The position numbers and the translations under genes are program-made. A stretch of DNA of 64,000 bases from Gnetum montanum (Eukaryota; Streptophyta; Gnetopsida; Gnetales; Gnetaceae), in the NCBI GenBank assembly GCA_015680685.1, contig MNCI01010476.1, positions 257,367 through 321,366 on the forward strand. The letters run 5' to 3'. Below are positions 47,251-58,497 of the stretch, piece after piece (positions within the stretch are counted from its first letter, which is position 1; each line of letters begins with the position of its first letter). The notes below the pieces were generated by a model. It was not told the DNA's origin. It worked only from the letters and a program-made list of their open reading frames with translations, and did no database searches.

Positions 47251-47330
47251 CTTGAGTTGTTAGCTTAGTGGTAAGGGTCTTAACATGATAACTCTAAGTC
47301 ACAAGTTTAATTCTAGAGTTATAAATTCAA
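47251..47330 (+). repeat. tRNA-derived SINE-like head (plus)
   Basis: GTTAGCTTAGTGGTAAGG (A-box-like) and CAAGTTTAATTCTAG (B-box-like, decayed). It faces away from the similar unit at 47141-47207. I cannot see a defined tail. Confidence 0.5.
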
Positions 47331-48329
47331 AAATGATCCATAAGGAATTCTATAACTAGTCTAATTAACCCAAGGAATCTTAATGGACATAGGTAAAAAA
47401 TTTTAGTTTCAACTTCGTATATTCATAATTAAATAAAATTAAAATAAATAATAAAATATATAACTCACAAAATAAAATAAATTTCATAAATATAAAGCAC
47501 ACAAAAGATGATCTAAAGTACACAAACCTAGCTTTTCCATTATAGGCTTTTTGCATAAAAGTACGAGTTAGATCCTCTCTTGTAAAAGAATTATTAATTT
47601 TGTAGTTTGTTAAGTATAAATATTTTCTTTAAAGGTATAATGAAATTGATTAAGTAAATCTTATTGTCTTGATAATAAAGATTTAATTAAAAAAATAAAA
47701 TATTTAATAATCTTAAAATACCATAAATGTTCCAAAATCTAAGAATTTTATGTTTTGTCCAAATTCAAAAATCTTATATAGAAAATTCATGGTACTGACT
47801 TCATTGCTAATAAATCAGTTATTCTACATAATCTCAAACTAGTTTTTAGTGATTAGGCCTTAGCAATAGTCTTACTATTAATATTGTTGACAACCAACCA
47901 TGGCTCATATTTCAAAATATATCTTTAACAATCAACAAATCATATTCTACAAAAGTGAGTAATAGTACACTAACATAGATACTTTTTTCAATATTAAAAT
48001 ATTGACCTAATGATTTTTTATTTTTTAGTTGAAGATTTTATAGTAAAACAACCACTTTAAATGATGAAGATTAGTAGTTTAATTTCTAGTATTTAGATTT
48101 TTCTCATAAAAAAATTTTACATTTTTTAAGGTTTTTATTTATCATGGGTTTTAGATTTTTCTTTTAATTAGTTTAGGATAACAATTAGGCTTGCCATAGT
48201 ATATAGTGCTAAGTAATATGAACAAAGCATGAACAATAAATTGATGTGATAGAAATGCAAATGCTTAGATTGATATTAAATACTACTAGAATAGATAAAC
48301 TACATACTATTGATATTAAGAGAAGACTT
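47331..48329. other. AT-rich sequence, no gene seen
   Basis: Long stretch of A/T-rich sequence without motif or repeat I can support. Confidence 0.5.
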
Positions 48330-48600
48330 GGAGTGACTTCTATTTCAAATAATTTATAAGAATTATGTCTTAGATAGTTTAGGCATGTGCAAAGATAAAG
48401 AGCTTATGAAAAAAAAGTTGTTACATTACTATTCTAAGAAAGCCACTAAAAATAAAATAAAAAAAGATATGGAAAAAATGATTGAATATAATCCAAATAA
48501 ATTATAAATAAATAAAGATTTAGCATTTATTTATGATCATGAAATATGTGATCCTTAATAAATAGCATCCATGCTTATATGAAACTAAAATAGATATTTT
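48330..48600 (+). mobile_element. RTE-type LINE 3' end, first copy
   Basis: Shares with 49230-49575 a block that decodes, with errors, as the C-terminus of plant RTE/L1-type LINE proteins: an LxWFGHV-like motif (here CTTAGATAGTTTAGGCATGTG), then a basic P-K-K-x-W segment and ..NKDLA. Strongly decayed. 48601-49229 is AT-rich; a 99-codon frame there (48786-49085) is Phe/Ile/Leu-rich with no family motif and is not called. Confidence 0.6.
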
Positions 48601-49229
48601 ACTTATATCCATTAAGACCCTATTGGATCTATCAGATTCAAAATTTTGTTTACAATTTTTTTAAAAATCCATAACACAGTGCTACCTACTAGAATGTGAT
48701 ATAGGATGTCCAAGCCAAGACTTTTACTAGTAGGCTAACACCTCATTGGATATATGCGTATAAGGTAAATTTTATAACAATATTAATGAACTTTAGGTGT
48801 ATCCATAAACTTAAAATAGTTTATTGTAGTTTTCTTCTAGCTTTCTTCATTATGATGTTCATCCACAATCAAATTAACTTATTCTCTAGTAATTTAAAGT
48901 TGGCTTCATGTGTATTGAAAATAATTCTTATGTATTTTAATATTAAATATAATTTTTTTCGTTCATGTAATTATCTTTTCTTATTTAATGATTTTATAAA
49001 TTCTTCTATATTATTACATTTTCTCTATCATGATTTTAATATAAAGATTAGTAAACCTTGTCATTTAATTTGTTGCATCAAGTAAAATCTAATCTCATTA
49101 CATTAGTGTTTAAAATAATATTTTCTAATAGTAAGATCTAAGGTACATTTAAGATTCTCACTTAGTTAGAACATGTGACTTGTAGTTGTGGAAGCCATAG
49201 GTTTAAGGAACTATGTTAAGACACATTTA

Positions 49230-49575
49230 ATGTGAAGATGAGAATGATGTCAATACTAACATAATATAAAAAAGAAATGAATAAATACTTAGAGAAGCTA
49301 CAAGAATGATGACTTAAATGGTTTGGACATGTGTAAATAAGATCAAACAATGAACCTATATGAAAAGGTTGCTACATCACTATTCTAGGAAAGCCACCAA
49401 AAGGAAGATAGAAGAAGACATGGCAAAAAACAATCAAAGATATTCTAAATAAACTACAAACAAATAAAGATTTAGCTCTTCACAAAAGTGAATGGTGAAA
49501 AGAACGCATGTAGATAACCCCATTTTGTTGAGACGAGGTTGGGATGATAATGAAGAAATGAATCAATACTAATAA
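49230..49575 (+). mobile_element. RTE-type LINE 3' end, second copy
   Basis: GACTTAAATGGTTTGGACAT decodes as LKWFGHV. It is followed about 75 nt later by a K-x-x-E-D-M-A/W-x-x-I-K-D segment and NKDLALHKSEW. The end has CCCCATTTTGTTGAGACGAG and GGTTGGGATGATAATGA, which resembles the GGGATGATGATGA-type 3' ends of plant RTE LINEs. Only the C-terminus is present, as expected for 5'-truncated LINE insertions. Confidence 0.65.
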
Positions 49576-49739
49576 ATAGTATTAACATTATCAATGATAC
49601 TTTATGAGTATATAGATTGTTGATTTTTTTAATTGGAGAGAGAATGAGTCAATTTTGTTCTCTATTTGACTTGTTAAGATCACTATAAGCTATGAAGGCC
49701 TAAAAAATATGTTGGCTAGCATATTTTTCTCAAGCCCCA

Positions 49740-50450
49740 GAATATTTATGGTGAAACTTTGATTTTTTATGCTCAACTAAGATCAAACTACACTTGGCCT
49801 CTGGCTCCAGAGTCCTAGGCTTCTCTAGTTGAATTCTAAGCAATCTAAAGTATTGATAGCTTGCCCAAACTATCATCCAAGCTATTTATATGCTTCCCAA
49901 CGTATTTCTCTAGGTTCCTAGTGTATTTTTTATGAAATTTGATGTCTAGGCAATCTGGGTGGTCATTTGACTTGATTTCTTGGCCTCTAGAGGTCACTGG
50001 TGTCTACAGCTAGGATTTAGGGCTAAGATTGAAAATTTAGGAGGTCAACTAAGGCTCCATTTCAGAATTTTAGATTCACTTCCCACAAAAATTTGCTGGA
50101 AAACAAATTTTTGTAGTGTACCTAGCATAAAAATGGGAGATTGCCTGATTTTGACACCTTTTGGCTTGATTTTTGGTGTTCCATGGCTATTAGAGGCTCT
50201 AGCTAGGTTTTAGTGATTGGAATGTGGTATCTTAAGGCTATTTGGACTGATAGAAGGTCCATTCTTGATTTTTATGCTGATTTTAACTTTGGCTAGCGTA
50301 TTTCCTTTGTAGTCCTAGCATAAAAATCAAGGATTGATTAGTTTCAACCCCTTTTGACTTGGTTTTTATAGTTTTATGGCTACCAGAGGCTCTAGGTGGC
50401 TTTTAAGGTTAGGGTTCACACTTTGAAAGGTCACTTAAGGTCTCAGTTAG
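49740..50450 (+). repeat. Degenerate repeat, period about 195 bp, four units
   Basis: A block of the form TTGGCTTGATTTTTGGT…GGCTATTAGAGGCTCTAG recurs near 49797, 49980, 50184 and 50378, with a GCATAAAAAT…GATTG block between. Units differ considerably. Probably LTR-internal or satellite-like sequence; not assigned to a family. Confidence 0.55.
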
Positions 50451-50787
50451 AAATAATTAATAAAATATAATCTAATAATTATATTATAGTAACCTTAAGA
50501 TACAAAAAGATGTGCAAACTAATGTTTATGAAAAATCCATTATTTAAAATCTTTAGAAGCTAACTTTAGAACTTGGATAATGCATCAACCATCACATTAG
50601 TTTTATCACTTAGTGGGAGTATCTTGAGATTTAGAATTTTCTAGTAACTAATAGAACTCATCCTTTGTGATAGTTTTCTCAATCAAAATATCATAGAAAA
50701 TTGATAAGAAATTTTAAAAATTTTAAAATAATTAAACATAAAAAATAAAAACATAAGAGTTTGTTAGTCTCACATCATTCAAATATA

Positions 50788-50815
50788 CCTCCCTCACTAG
50801 TAAGGTTGAGGGAGG
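50788..50815. repeat. Hairpin with 9 bp arms at the truncation point
   Basis: CCTCCCTCA (50788-50796) and TGAGGGAGG (50807-50815) are perfect reverse complements with a 10 nt loop. It lies where the integrase frame ends. Confidence 0.75.
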
Positions 50816-51462
50816 AGATTTGATCCATTTGGCCATCAAATTGTGGATGATAGGTAGTAAAAAAATTCAACTTTGCCCCTAAAATTTTTTAAAGGGATCT
50901 CCAAAAAAGACTAGGGAACTTGAATTCTCTATCACTAACAATATTCAATGAAATTCCATGCAACTTCACAACATGCTAGAAAAACAAATTTGCAACATGA
51001 GAAGCATCACTCACCTTTTTTCATGGAATGAAGTATGCGATCTTGGAGAACCTATCAACTATGACAAAAATAACATAAGTTTCATCTTCTTTTTGGAATA
51101 CCACACACAAAATTAATTGACAAACATTTCCATGAATCCTTGGGAATTGAAAAAGGCATGTAATTTTCATCCACTCCTTTACCTCCTTTGAATTTGTGAC
51201 ATGTCAAATACTCCTTCATAAATTTTGAGACTTCTATTGTCATCCTTGGCCAAAAATAGTACCTACTCATAAGCTCTAATGTTTTACCCCTATCCATATG
51301 ACCTTCCATGCCACCACAATGTTTTTTGAATAAACGTTTCTTCCTAAAATCACAATTAGGAACATATACCTTCCCAATTTTGAATAACAATTCATCTTGA
51401 ATATGATTGTCCCTCCATTGGTTTATCCTATTTAATAATGATTCCTTGAGGTTTCTCCAAAC
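50816..51462 (-). pseudogene. pol: Chromovirus integrase, truncated
   Basis: Zinc-binding domain: HCGGMEGHMDRGKTLELMSR, YYFWPRMTIEVSKFMKEY and CHKFKGGKG (His/His/Cys order kept). The core begins with PFSIPKDSWKCLSINFVCGI and, after stops, shows SDREFKFPSLFWRSL and TTYHPQFDGQMDQI (about 50830-50940), the second and third catalytic regions. It ends there. The first 102 codons (51082-51390) are still open. C-terminal domain and chromodomain are absent. Confidence 0.85.
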
Positions 51463-52200
51463 CTACTCAAAATCTAGATCATGTTCATATAATTCAGCCA
51501 TATCAACCATACCTTCAACATGAGGCATGCTAAAATTCACCACATTCACCTTGGATAATGCATCAACCATCACATTGGCTTTTTCACTTTTGTTATTGAG
51601 CACAAAATTGAGCTCTTGTAACTTTAAAACCCACTTCATGTGTTTAGCGTTCAACTTCTTTTGAGAATTTAGAAAATGAAGTGCCTTATGATCTATCATC
51701 AAGGTGAATTCCTTAGGCAACAAGTAATTCTTCAATGCTTGGTTTCTTGAAGAATAGCATAGAAATCCTTATATATGCTATATTTCTACCTGGACTCATT
51801 CAAATTTTTTGAAAAGAATGTAATAGATCTTCCTTCTTGTGAAATTACCTGACCAAAGGTAAGTCCACTTGCATCCACCATTTAAAAAAGCTTCTAAAAA
51901 TATCAAATTACAAATGTTGGTTCATTGGTAAGTTTTTCTTTGAGTAAGTCAAAGCTCCTTTGGGTTTCATCACCTCACCTAAAATCTTTATTTTTCTTTA
52001 GCAAAGTAAAATTTTGTCAAGAAATACCACTAAAATTTTTTATGAACCTTTGATGAAAACTTGCTAAACTAAGAAATTTTCTTACCTCCCCAGCACTCTT
52101 AGAAGTTAACTAATCTCTAATTATCCTTGGAAACCTTGGAAAATTGCTGCTTCAAGCCTAGCACACCTGTAGGAAGTTTTACCAACACATCATAATGATT
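51463..52200 (-). pseudogene. pol: Chromovirus RT C-terminus and RNase H, decayed
   Basis: Starts abruptly with the RT thumb block (EVRKFLSLASFHQRFIKNFS), then RSFDLLKEKLTNEPTFVI, DASGLTFGQVISQEGRSITF and the connection NYLLPKEFTLMIDHKALHFL, ending SEKANVMVDALSKVN. The last 90 codons (51463-51735) are open. The fingers and palm with the YVDD box are not between this and the protease (52231), so roughly 200 residues are missing. Confidence 0.85.
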
Positions 52201-52230
52201 AAAAGCAATAGTTGATATAACCAAAAAAAA

Positions 52231-53014
52231 TCAAAACCTAGTTTCATCATATTGCTTAATGCATTCTCTCTCTCCTAGAAGGATTAAGGGAGCATCAAGT
52301 GAGCTTTGTTGCCTTAGTTGTTTAGCCATTATAGGAATCAATTCATGAATTTCATTAGATCTAGCTACAGTCCATACATTTCTTACCTCATCAAATTGAG
52401 CACCATTGTCAAAATTCCAAGGCCTACCAAGAATTACATCAACACAATCAATTCGAAGGATATCACATTTCACCACATCAAAAAAATTTCTAGTTTTAAA
52501 TTTTAAAATACATTGTTCTCTCATCTCTTAAGAGTAATCACTAGATAATCAATGTATCTTGTAGGGTCTTAGGTAAGGATTAGTTATCAAACCTAATATG
52601 GCAACTACCTTGTATGAAATATTATTTTCTTAGGCTTTCCCATTAAAATCTAAATCCATTCTCCACTAAGAAAACATCTAGCCCCAATTTGAAATAACAA
52701 TTTTTTAGCAAGATGATCTTCCCTATTCACATTCCTCATGAATGCATAAGAAGTTAATTTAAAAACTTCCTTAATCTTGGGAACATTAGGATTACCTCTT
52801 TAGAGAGCTTCACTAAATGTTTCTTTTTCTTCGATGGTTTGTACATCCTTACCCTTGGCTATCTTTAGAAGTGGACATTTCCATTACTTGTATCTATGAT
52901 GATTGAAAACTTTGGTGGTTAGAATCACTGAGGGATCAATAGATGCACATCCTAAACCTGCTTCCATGCGAGGGACTCTTGGAAGCAAAGGTGGAGTGTT
53001 CTAAAAAATCTTGT
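52231..53014 (-). pseudogene. pol: Chromovirus gag C-terminus and protease, decayed
   Basis: The open frame 52231-52524 contains DILRIDCVDVILGRPWNFDN, the second half of the chromovirus protease. The DSG active site upstream is not readable. 52525-53014 resumes the gag frame after the solo LTR insertion and is mostly unreadable, with Ser/Lys-rich pieces. Confidence 0.7.
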
Positions 53015-53019
53015 CGATC

Positions 53020-54805
53020 AGATAGTGACTTTGTTGGTTGTAACTAGGGTGGTGGATGCAATTGGGGATGGTGTGTTAGCTGTGATGTGAACACAAATAG
53101 TGCTAAGTGTTTAAGTGATGTTTCCAATGGTGTAGAGCATAGTGACAAGATTTGAGGAGGTGAGCGTAGTCAAGGGTTTCAACATAAATGAGGGTGCCAA
53201 CCCATGGAGATTGCTACCTGAGCATAGTAGTAATGTGATCATGCATGAAAATTGCAAAGAAAATGTGAAGAATGTAGGAGAGAGAAATGAAAAAAATTCC
53301 AAATGGGGTTGAGCATAGTTAGCTTTAAAAAGGGCCTAGAAGGTATGTGGCATACAATAGGTGCAATGGAGAGCATAGTCATAGTCTCGGTGGTGTCAGG
53401 CTATGAAGTCTAGCACTCGTCATGGTGTCCATGCCTACTGGGTTGGCCATCATAGTGTACCATGGTTTATGGTATCTTGCAGGGCTATGGTGGGGCTGTG
53501 GTGGATCGTCGAACACAACTCTGCCTCTTTTCCAGTGCCTTTGGGTCTTGTTCGCCCAATATACTAAGTATCAAATGTCAAAATGTTGGATGCCGAATGA
53601 AAATGCCAACCTCCCTGAAATGTTGGGGGTGTAGGGGTATTTATGAGGCTAGGGCTAGTCCAAAATGTGGATCGAGTGTCACATGGAAGTATGGTAGTTG
53701 AGACTACGCTGTGAGGTAGTTGGGACTACATTGTACCCCAACTATGCTCTCCACTGCAACAAATGGTGTTAGATTGTGTTGTCCACTGATGGACTCTACA
53801 AGGCCAAGAGAATATGACTATGCTTGCCAAATATATGTGCAAGTGCCAAGGAGACCGTAATGTACCTGAGAAAATGCCAAAAAATGAAACTTTTGGAGAC
53901 TATACTCTAGGACTACATTGTCCACTATGGGAAGTGGTGTTGAGCATAGTTACAATTTTAGGGAGAAAGGGAATTCAAAAAGGGTAAATGATGCTACTAG
54001 AGGTGTGTTGGAGCTAAGGCAAATATCGATGCTATGTTGTGAAGGCCTTTGAAGGCCATTCTGCATGTTTATGCTTGACTACACTCTAGACTGGGTGAGA
54101 GCGTAGTCCCATACTTAGGAAAAATCTAACAAGAAACTAGCAAAATGTGGCTAAGTGCTAACTACACTCTAAGGAAGGCTAACTAAGCTCCCAACTAGGG
54201 GTGAGTGTAGTGTCAACACTTAGAGAAATTCTTGCAAAATATGGCTTCTGAACTAACTAAACTTGACTACACTCTAGAGCGTAGTCCTAGCAATGGAGAG
54301 CATAGTCCTAGCACTTAGAAAAATCTTCCAAAAAATGAGGTTCCAAACTATCTATGCTTAACTATGTTGTAAAGTGTAGTCCTAAAAGTTAGAGAAAATA
54401 TGTCAAAACTAGTGTTTTCATGCTAATTATGCTCTAGAGCATAGTCCTAGTAGTGGAGAGTGTAGTCTCAGCACTTAGAAAAATCTATAGCTTGTGTCAG
54501 CATTCCAACACTTAGAAAAAATCTTGCAAAACTAGCTATTGTATGTTGACTATGCTGACTACACTCTAAAGCATAGTCTCAATAGTGGAGAGCATAGTCT
54601 CAACACTTAAAAAAAAATTTTAGCTTGTGATCTCATTGGGACACTTAGGCAAAATTGTAGAAAATTGACCATTGAAGTTGACTATACTCTACTTTACTGG
54701 AGAGTGTAGTCCCAACACTTAGACAAATTTGCAGAAAGTGTCATTATTTTGACACTTAGAAAAATTTGTAGAAAGTTTTAGTAGCTCGAATTTGGTGGTT
54801 TTTTA
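53020..54805 (-). mobile_element. Solo LTR of the Tat family
   Basis: On the minus strand it starts TAAAAAACCACC (aligning with TGAAACACCACT of the Tat 3' LTR without gaps for 21 bp), contains many GAGCGTAGTC / ACACTCTAGAG words, and has CATAAATACCCC (minus, 53638-53645) where the Tat LTR has TATAAATACCCC. It ends near 53020. No internal Tat sequence is present. Flanking pentamers GTATC (54806) and CGATC (53015) match at 3 of 5, so the target duplication is decayed or misplaced. Open frames inside it are chance. Confidence 0.75.
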
Positions 54806-55926
54806 GTATCCTCATTCTCCACATTTAAAGCATTAAATCTTAGATGAGTTACTACCTTGACTCTTATCTCCCTTATCTTGGTCCTTGTTAGCTTCAGCCT
54901 TCTCATCACCCTTTTCTATCTTCTTATCATGGTTGCCATCTTTATCTTTACATTTGGACATGAACCCGTTTTTAAATTTGGATCCCTTATCCTTGTTCTT
55001 TAAAGTCTATTTACTCTTATTTTCAAAATTATCAAGGTTTTCTTTCTACCTTAAGAGCTAAATCATAAGTCTCTTTAAGAGTTTTTGACTCTAGAATGAC
55101 AACTCATATTGATACATCATTTTGAAATCTCCTAGAAAGATTTAATCATGTTCATACTCCTTCTGGTTCATCTTAGCTTAATGAAATATTTTACAAAATT
55201 TCATGTAAAAATTCTTAACATCTTTGTCATCTTGTCTTAGGAATTTCAACTTCATAATCATCTCTTGTTTGTAATGAGACTGTTCAAATTTCCTCTTCAA
55301 CCTATACTTCATTAGGTTTTAATCCCTAATAGCTTATCCTTTTTGTCTTTTATAAGTCTAGGATCCCTTTCCTCATAATGTAGAAGTCATATCTTCTAAT
55401 CTAGATTTAGCAATAGGTACCCTTAATTGATTTGGCATCTCTTCCAACTCAAAGTGGTTATCAAGTGCCTTCAACCAACTTGAGAAAGCATTGATGTCAA
55501 CTTCACTATTAAAAGTCTTCAATTCTACATACAAAATTCTAGTATCATTTCTAAAGACTCTAGCATGTCTTGCTTCATCATTTCTATCAATATTACCATG
55601 AGAAGACATAGTAGCCACTGATGGGTCTCTTGAAACTTTGACATGATGAATTGGATTTTCTCCCTCTAGCATCCTTGTTGATGGATTCCAAAACTCCCAT
55701 AGCTTGACTGTCCTTCTTCATCATTTCCTCCTTCTAGTTATGAAACTTCTTCACCATTTGAACATGAATGCTTATCATCTATGTGTGTTGGAATATGGTT
55801 GGGACCATCACTCTTGTCTACCTTAGCACTAATCTCATCCAACCAAGCAACCATCAGTTGAAAGGAAAATTTCATGCTTTCCATGTCTCTATTTAGGGCT
55901 TGAACTTGTTTCTTCTTAGGTGCCAT
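54806..55926 (-). pseudogene. gag: Chromovirus gag, split by the Tat solo LTR
   Basis: Start is taken at the internal Met 55926 (MAPKKKQVQALNRDMESMKF). The capsid block VDINAFSSWLKALDNHFELE and MPNQLRVPIAKSRLEDMTS (55373-55560) is typical of chromovirus gag. 54850-55370 continues with frameshifts through the Lys-rich region to a zinc knuckle, CFKCGE.GY (54806-54832), where the coding text stops at the solo LTR. His of the knuckle is Tyr here. Confidence 0.8.
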
Positions 55927-55980
55927 ATGAAATCTGATCAAAATCCATAACCAAGATTTCCAAGAAACAATCAACCTAAT

Positions 55981-55992
55981 GCTCTAATACCA
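55981..55992 (-). other. Primer-binding site, initiator-tRNA-Met (chromovirus)
   Basis: Minus-strand TGGTATTAGAGC differs from TGGTATCAGAGC by one C-to-T. It lies one base from the LTR end and about 55 bp before the gag start. Confidence 0.85.
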
Positions 55993-55993
55993 A

Positions 55994-57338
55994 TAACACT
56001 GGTGTAGGTTTACTCCTATTAATTTAACCTTCAGTTAACACTAAATCCAAATATTATGAAAGATAATTCAATATGCTAGAAAATAAGAAAACTAGCTATC
56101 TTCAATTATTAAAAGAAAACAATACGATGGTTCCACAACCCAAAAACATTCACCAATCACTCACAACACTCAAATAACATTACAAAGCATGAGATTGTAC
56201 AACCACACAATGATTATCCTCAATGTAAGGTATAACCAAAAGAGATTCTCTCCTACAACTTAGGACTAAGATCTTAACACATAAGCAAGAACACAAGAAC
56301 ACACAGGCTAAACACACACATACAATTAACCTTGAGCTACAACTATAATCATGCACTCACACAATGTTTTCTCATAACATCTCTTTCCAACCTCATCAAA
56401 TCATCACACTCATGATCCCAAACATGATCAAACACATACAATATTTATTGGAAAAAGCAAGACAATAAACCTAGAGACCTTTCGTCCAAGCTCAACTTAA
56501 CTATCTTCAAATGTTTCCATATTTTTCTTATCTTACTCAACTATTTTCAAATTTGGAATGGTCAATTTAGAAGTTTATTGGCCATACAGGTTATCTTCAG
56601 CCTTTCCTAGGATGTCTTACTATCAAACACCACTTGTAGGAAAGACATCTCCTCAATAATGGAGATGTCTCCTATCTATGGAAGATGTCTCCTAATAGGA
56701 TGAGACATCTCCTCATCATGCTAAATGTCTCCTCTAGAATCCTAGCTCTTGTCCAAGATATCCCCCTAGTCTCCAAGATGTCTTCCCAAAGCCCAAATCC
56801 TACAAAAATCATTTGTAGGGCAATGAAAAGGGAATTGGAAGAGGTGTTCCTACATCATAAGGGCTAGGGTCAAAACATAATTAACTAATATACTATCATG
56901 AGATACTCTAAAAACATAAACTAAAAATGAATTAAAAACTAAAAAAAATATATGTATTCATAAAAATAGTATTATTAACCATTAAAGTAGTCTAAATACA
57001 AAATAACAAAGTTGATGTAGTACCCCATGTGTCAATGACCCATCCAATACCTAATACTTGATAACTTTAAACTTATACAAAGGTGTTAATGTACATTTAC
57101 TAAATTAACAAAAGAAAATGCTAAAAATTAAAATTAAAATAAAAGATAAAAGTGTATTAAAAATATCGAATGTATCTAAAACTTTAATTACAAGGCACAT
57201 ATCTCAACCAATTTAAAACACAGTACAATCAAATTAGAAAAAGGTTTATAACACAAGACATAAGCTTAATAATAAGGCATCAAGGATTCAAATCAAAAAT
57301 GTATCAAGGGATAAGGATATCTAAGATTAAGTGTTACA
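55994..57338 (-). repeat. 5' LTR of the chromovirus (1345 bp)
   Basis: Minus-strand start TGTAACACTTAATC and end CCAGTGTTA form inverted ends (TGTAACACT / AGTGTTA, with the final CA lost). The inner end is fixed by the primer site. A cluster of GATGTCTCCT-like words (56640-56780) lies inside. The partner LTR is absent. Confidence 0.65.
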
Positions 57339-57661
57339 AGTACTTTTCATGTTGCTAATATATTCTTTTATTGTGTTGTTAAATTGCTTGACATTCTATT
57401 AAATATTAGTAGTGATAGGAATGCCATGTTTATAAGTGACTTTTGAAGATCACTTTGGAAATTATTAGGAACTAAGTTTTCTCTCTATGGCCTATCATCC
57501 TCAAAATGATAGCAAATTGATGTTGCTATTAGAACTTTGTAAAAGATTCTTAGATTTTTATATGATGATCAACCTCAAAGATGGCAGAATATGTTAACGC
57601 ACACTAAATTTTCATACAATAATCCTTTTCATACCAATATTGGTAAGAGTCTATTTGTTGC
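57339..57661 (+). pseudogene. pol: Second chromovirus integrase fragment
   Basis: Plus strand, unlike its neighbour. It decodes with two or three frame changes as VVKLLDILLNISSDRNAMFI, FWRSLWKLLGTKFSLSMAYH, then PQND and a DDQPQRWQNMLTHTKFSYNN block. These are the last two catalytic regions and the following helix of a chromovirus integrase. It is cut on the left by the minus-strand chromovirus LTR and on the right, at GTTGC, by Athila copy C. Confidence 0.78.
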
Positions 57662-58496
57662 TGATGAGCCCCAATATCAAACCCTCGATATCAAATATGC
57701 GATATTGGACATGCGATGTCATAACCTATCTCGTTGCCTATAAATAAGAGATAGGGGCACTTAGTTTGACATTATTTTTTCTTTTAGTCCTTAGCTAAAC
57801 TCTTGCAGTTTTTCCTTTCCAGAGTTAGAATTATTTTTGAGTGCCCGTAGTAGGAGTCATAAAGTGAAGGGATCTTTATTTGAGCATTGTGTACCTAAGC
57901 ACACCTTGTGTCTAGAAATAAAGACGAACTTTGTGATAAACCTTGCAACATTCAGAATAGCTTAACTATTGCATTTGATGTTATTTACTATTGCATTTAA
58001 TGTTATTTACTATTATCTGATGTTCTCATTAGTTAATTAAGGTTATTTCTATAGAATTATTAATTATTGCAAGTTAGCACATTTAGCACGACCACTTTGA
58101 GCATACATAGACACTTGGTAACCTAGTAATGACTAGCATTTGGTAATCCTAGTAGTGTTACACTAGTTCAAGATGTGTCTGAAGAGTGGGAACAGATGCT
58201 GGTGTTAGGACTACTTAGAGGATAGTTAATTAGTAAATCAAATTAGTTATTAAATTATTTTAATTCTCTATTTTAAGCACCAAGAACATAAAAGATAAAA
58301 TAATAAAAATCATATACCTCGAGTTTACTTAACCATACAACTATGCATTACAAGTAAGCTTGGGAAGACAAACAATCACATAACTCATCCTAGTTTTGTG
58401 TAGGCACATAAACACTTAATCCTAGGAGTTTGATCAGATTGTGCATGAATGCTCATATTCGTATGGTTGCGCATAGGGGTACCTCGTTTCTCATCA
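57662..58496 (+). repeat. 5' LTR of Athila copy C (835 bp)
   Basis: Starts TGATGAGCCCCAATATC and ends TTCTCATCA, with the TGATGA/TCATCA ends of the family. A direct duplication GCATTTGATGTTATTTACTA/GCATTTAATGTTATTTACTA lies at about 57971-58015. Confidence 0.87.
57739..57746 (+). promoter_or_regulatory. LTR TATA box (copy C)
   Basis: GCCTATAAATAAGAG, 77 bp into the LTR. Confidence 0.7.
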
Positions 58497-58497
58497 T

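Larger units (their letters stand above)
50788..57338 (-). mobile_element. Chromovirus (Ty3/gypsy) element, 3'-truncated and RT-deleted
   Basis: On the minus strand from 57338: 5' LTR, initiator-Met primer site, gag, end of protease, RT C-terminus plus RNase H, and integrase up to its core. The RT catalytic core is missing, and the element stops near 50788 in the integrase core, so it lacks its C-terminus and 3' LTR. A Tat solo LTR (53020-54805) interrupts gag. A ~40 bp piece of its RNase H region (around 50570-50615) recurs beyond the truncation in the same orientation. Confidence 0.82.

Noticed and set aside
48786-49085. 99-codon plus-strand frame rich in Phe, Ile and Leu
   Set aside because: In very AT-rich DNA such frames arise by composition; no family motif or neighbour supports it.
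53111-53701. Overlapping open frames near 53100-53700
   Set aside because: They fall in the Tat solo LTR and have no recognisable product.
57245-57285. Possible third tRNA-like A-box/B-box pair
   Set aside because: The two boxes are only about 20 nt apart and lie inside the chromovirus LTR; spacing does not fit a polymerase III promoter.
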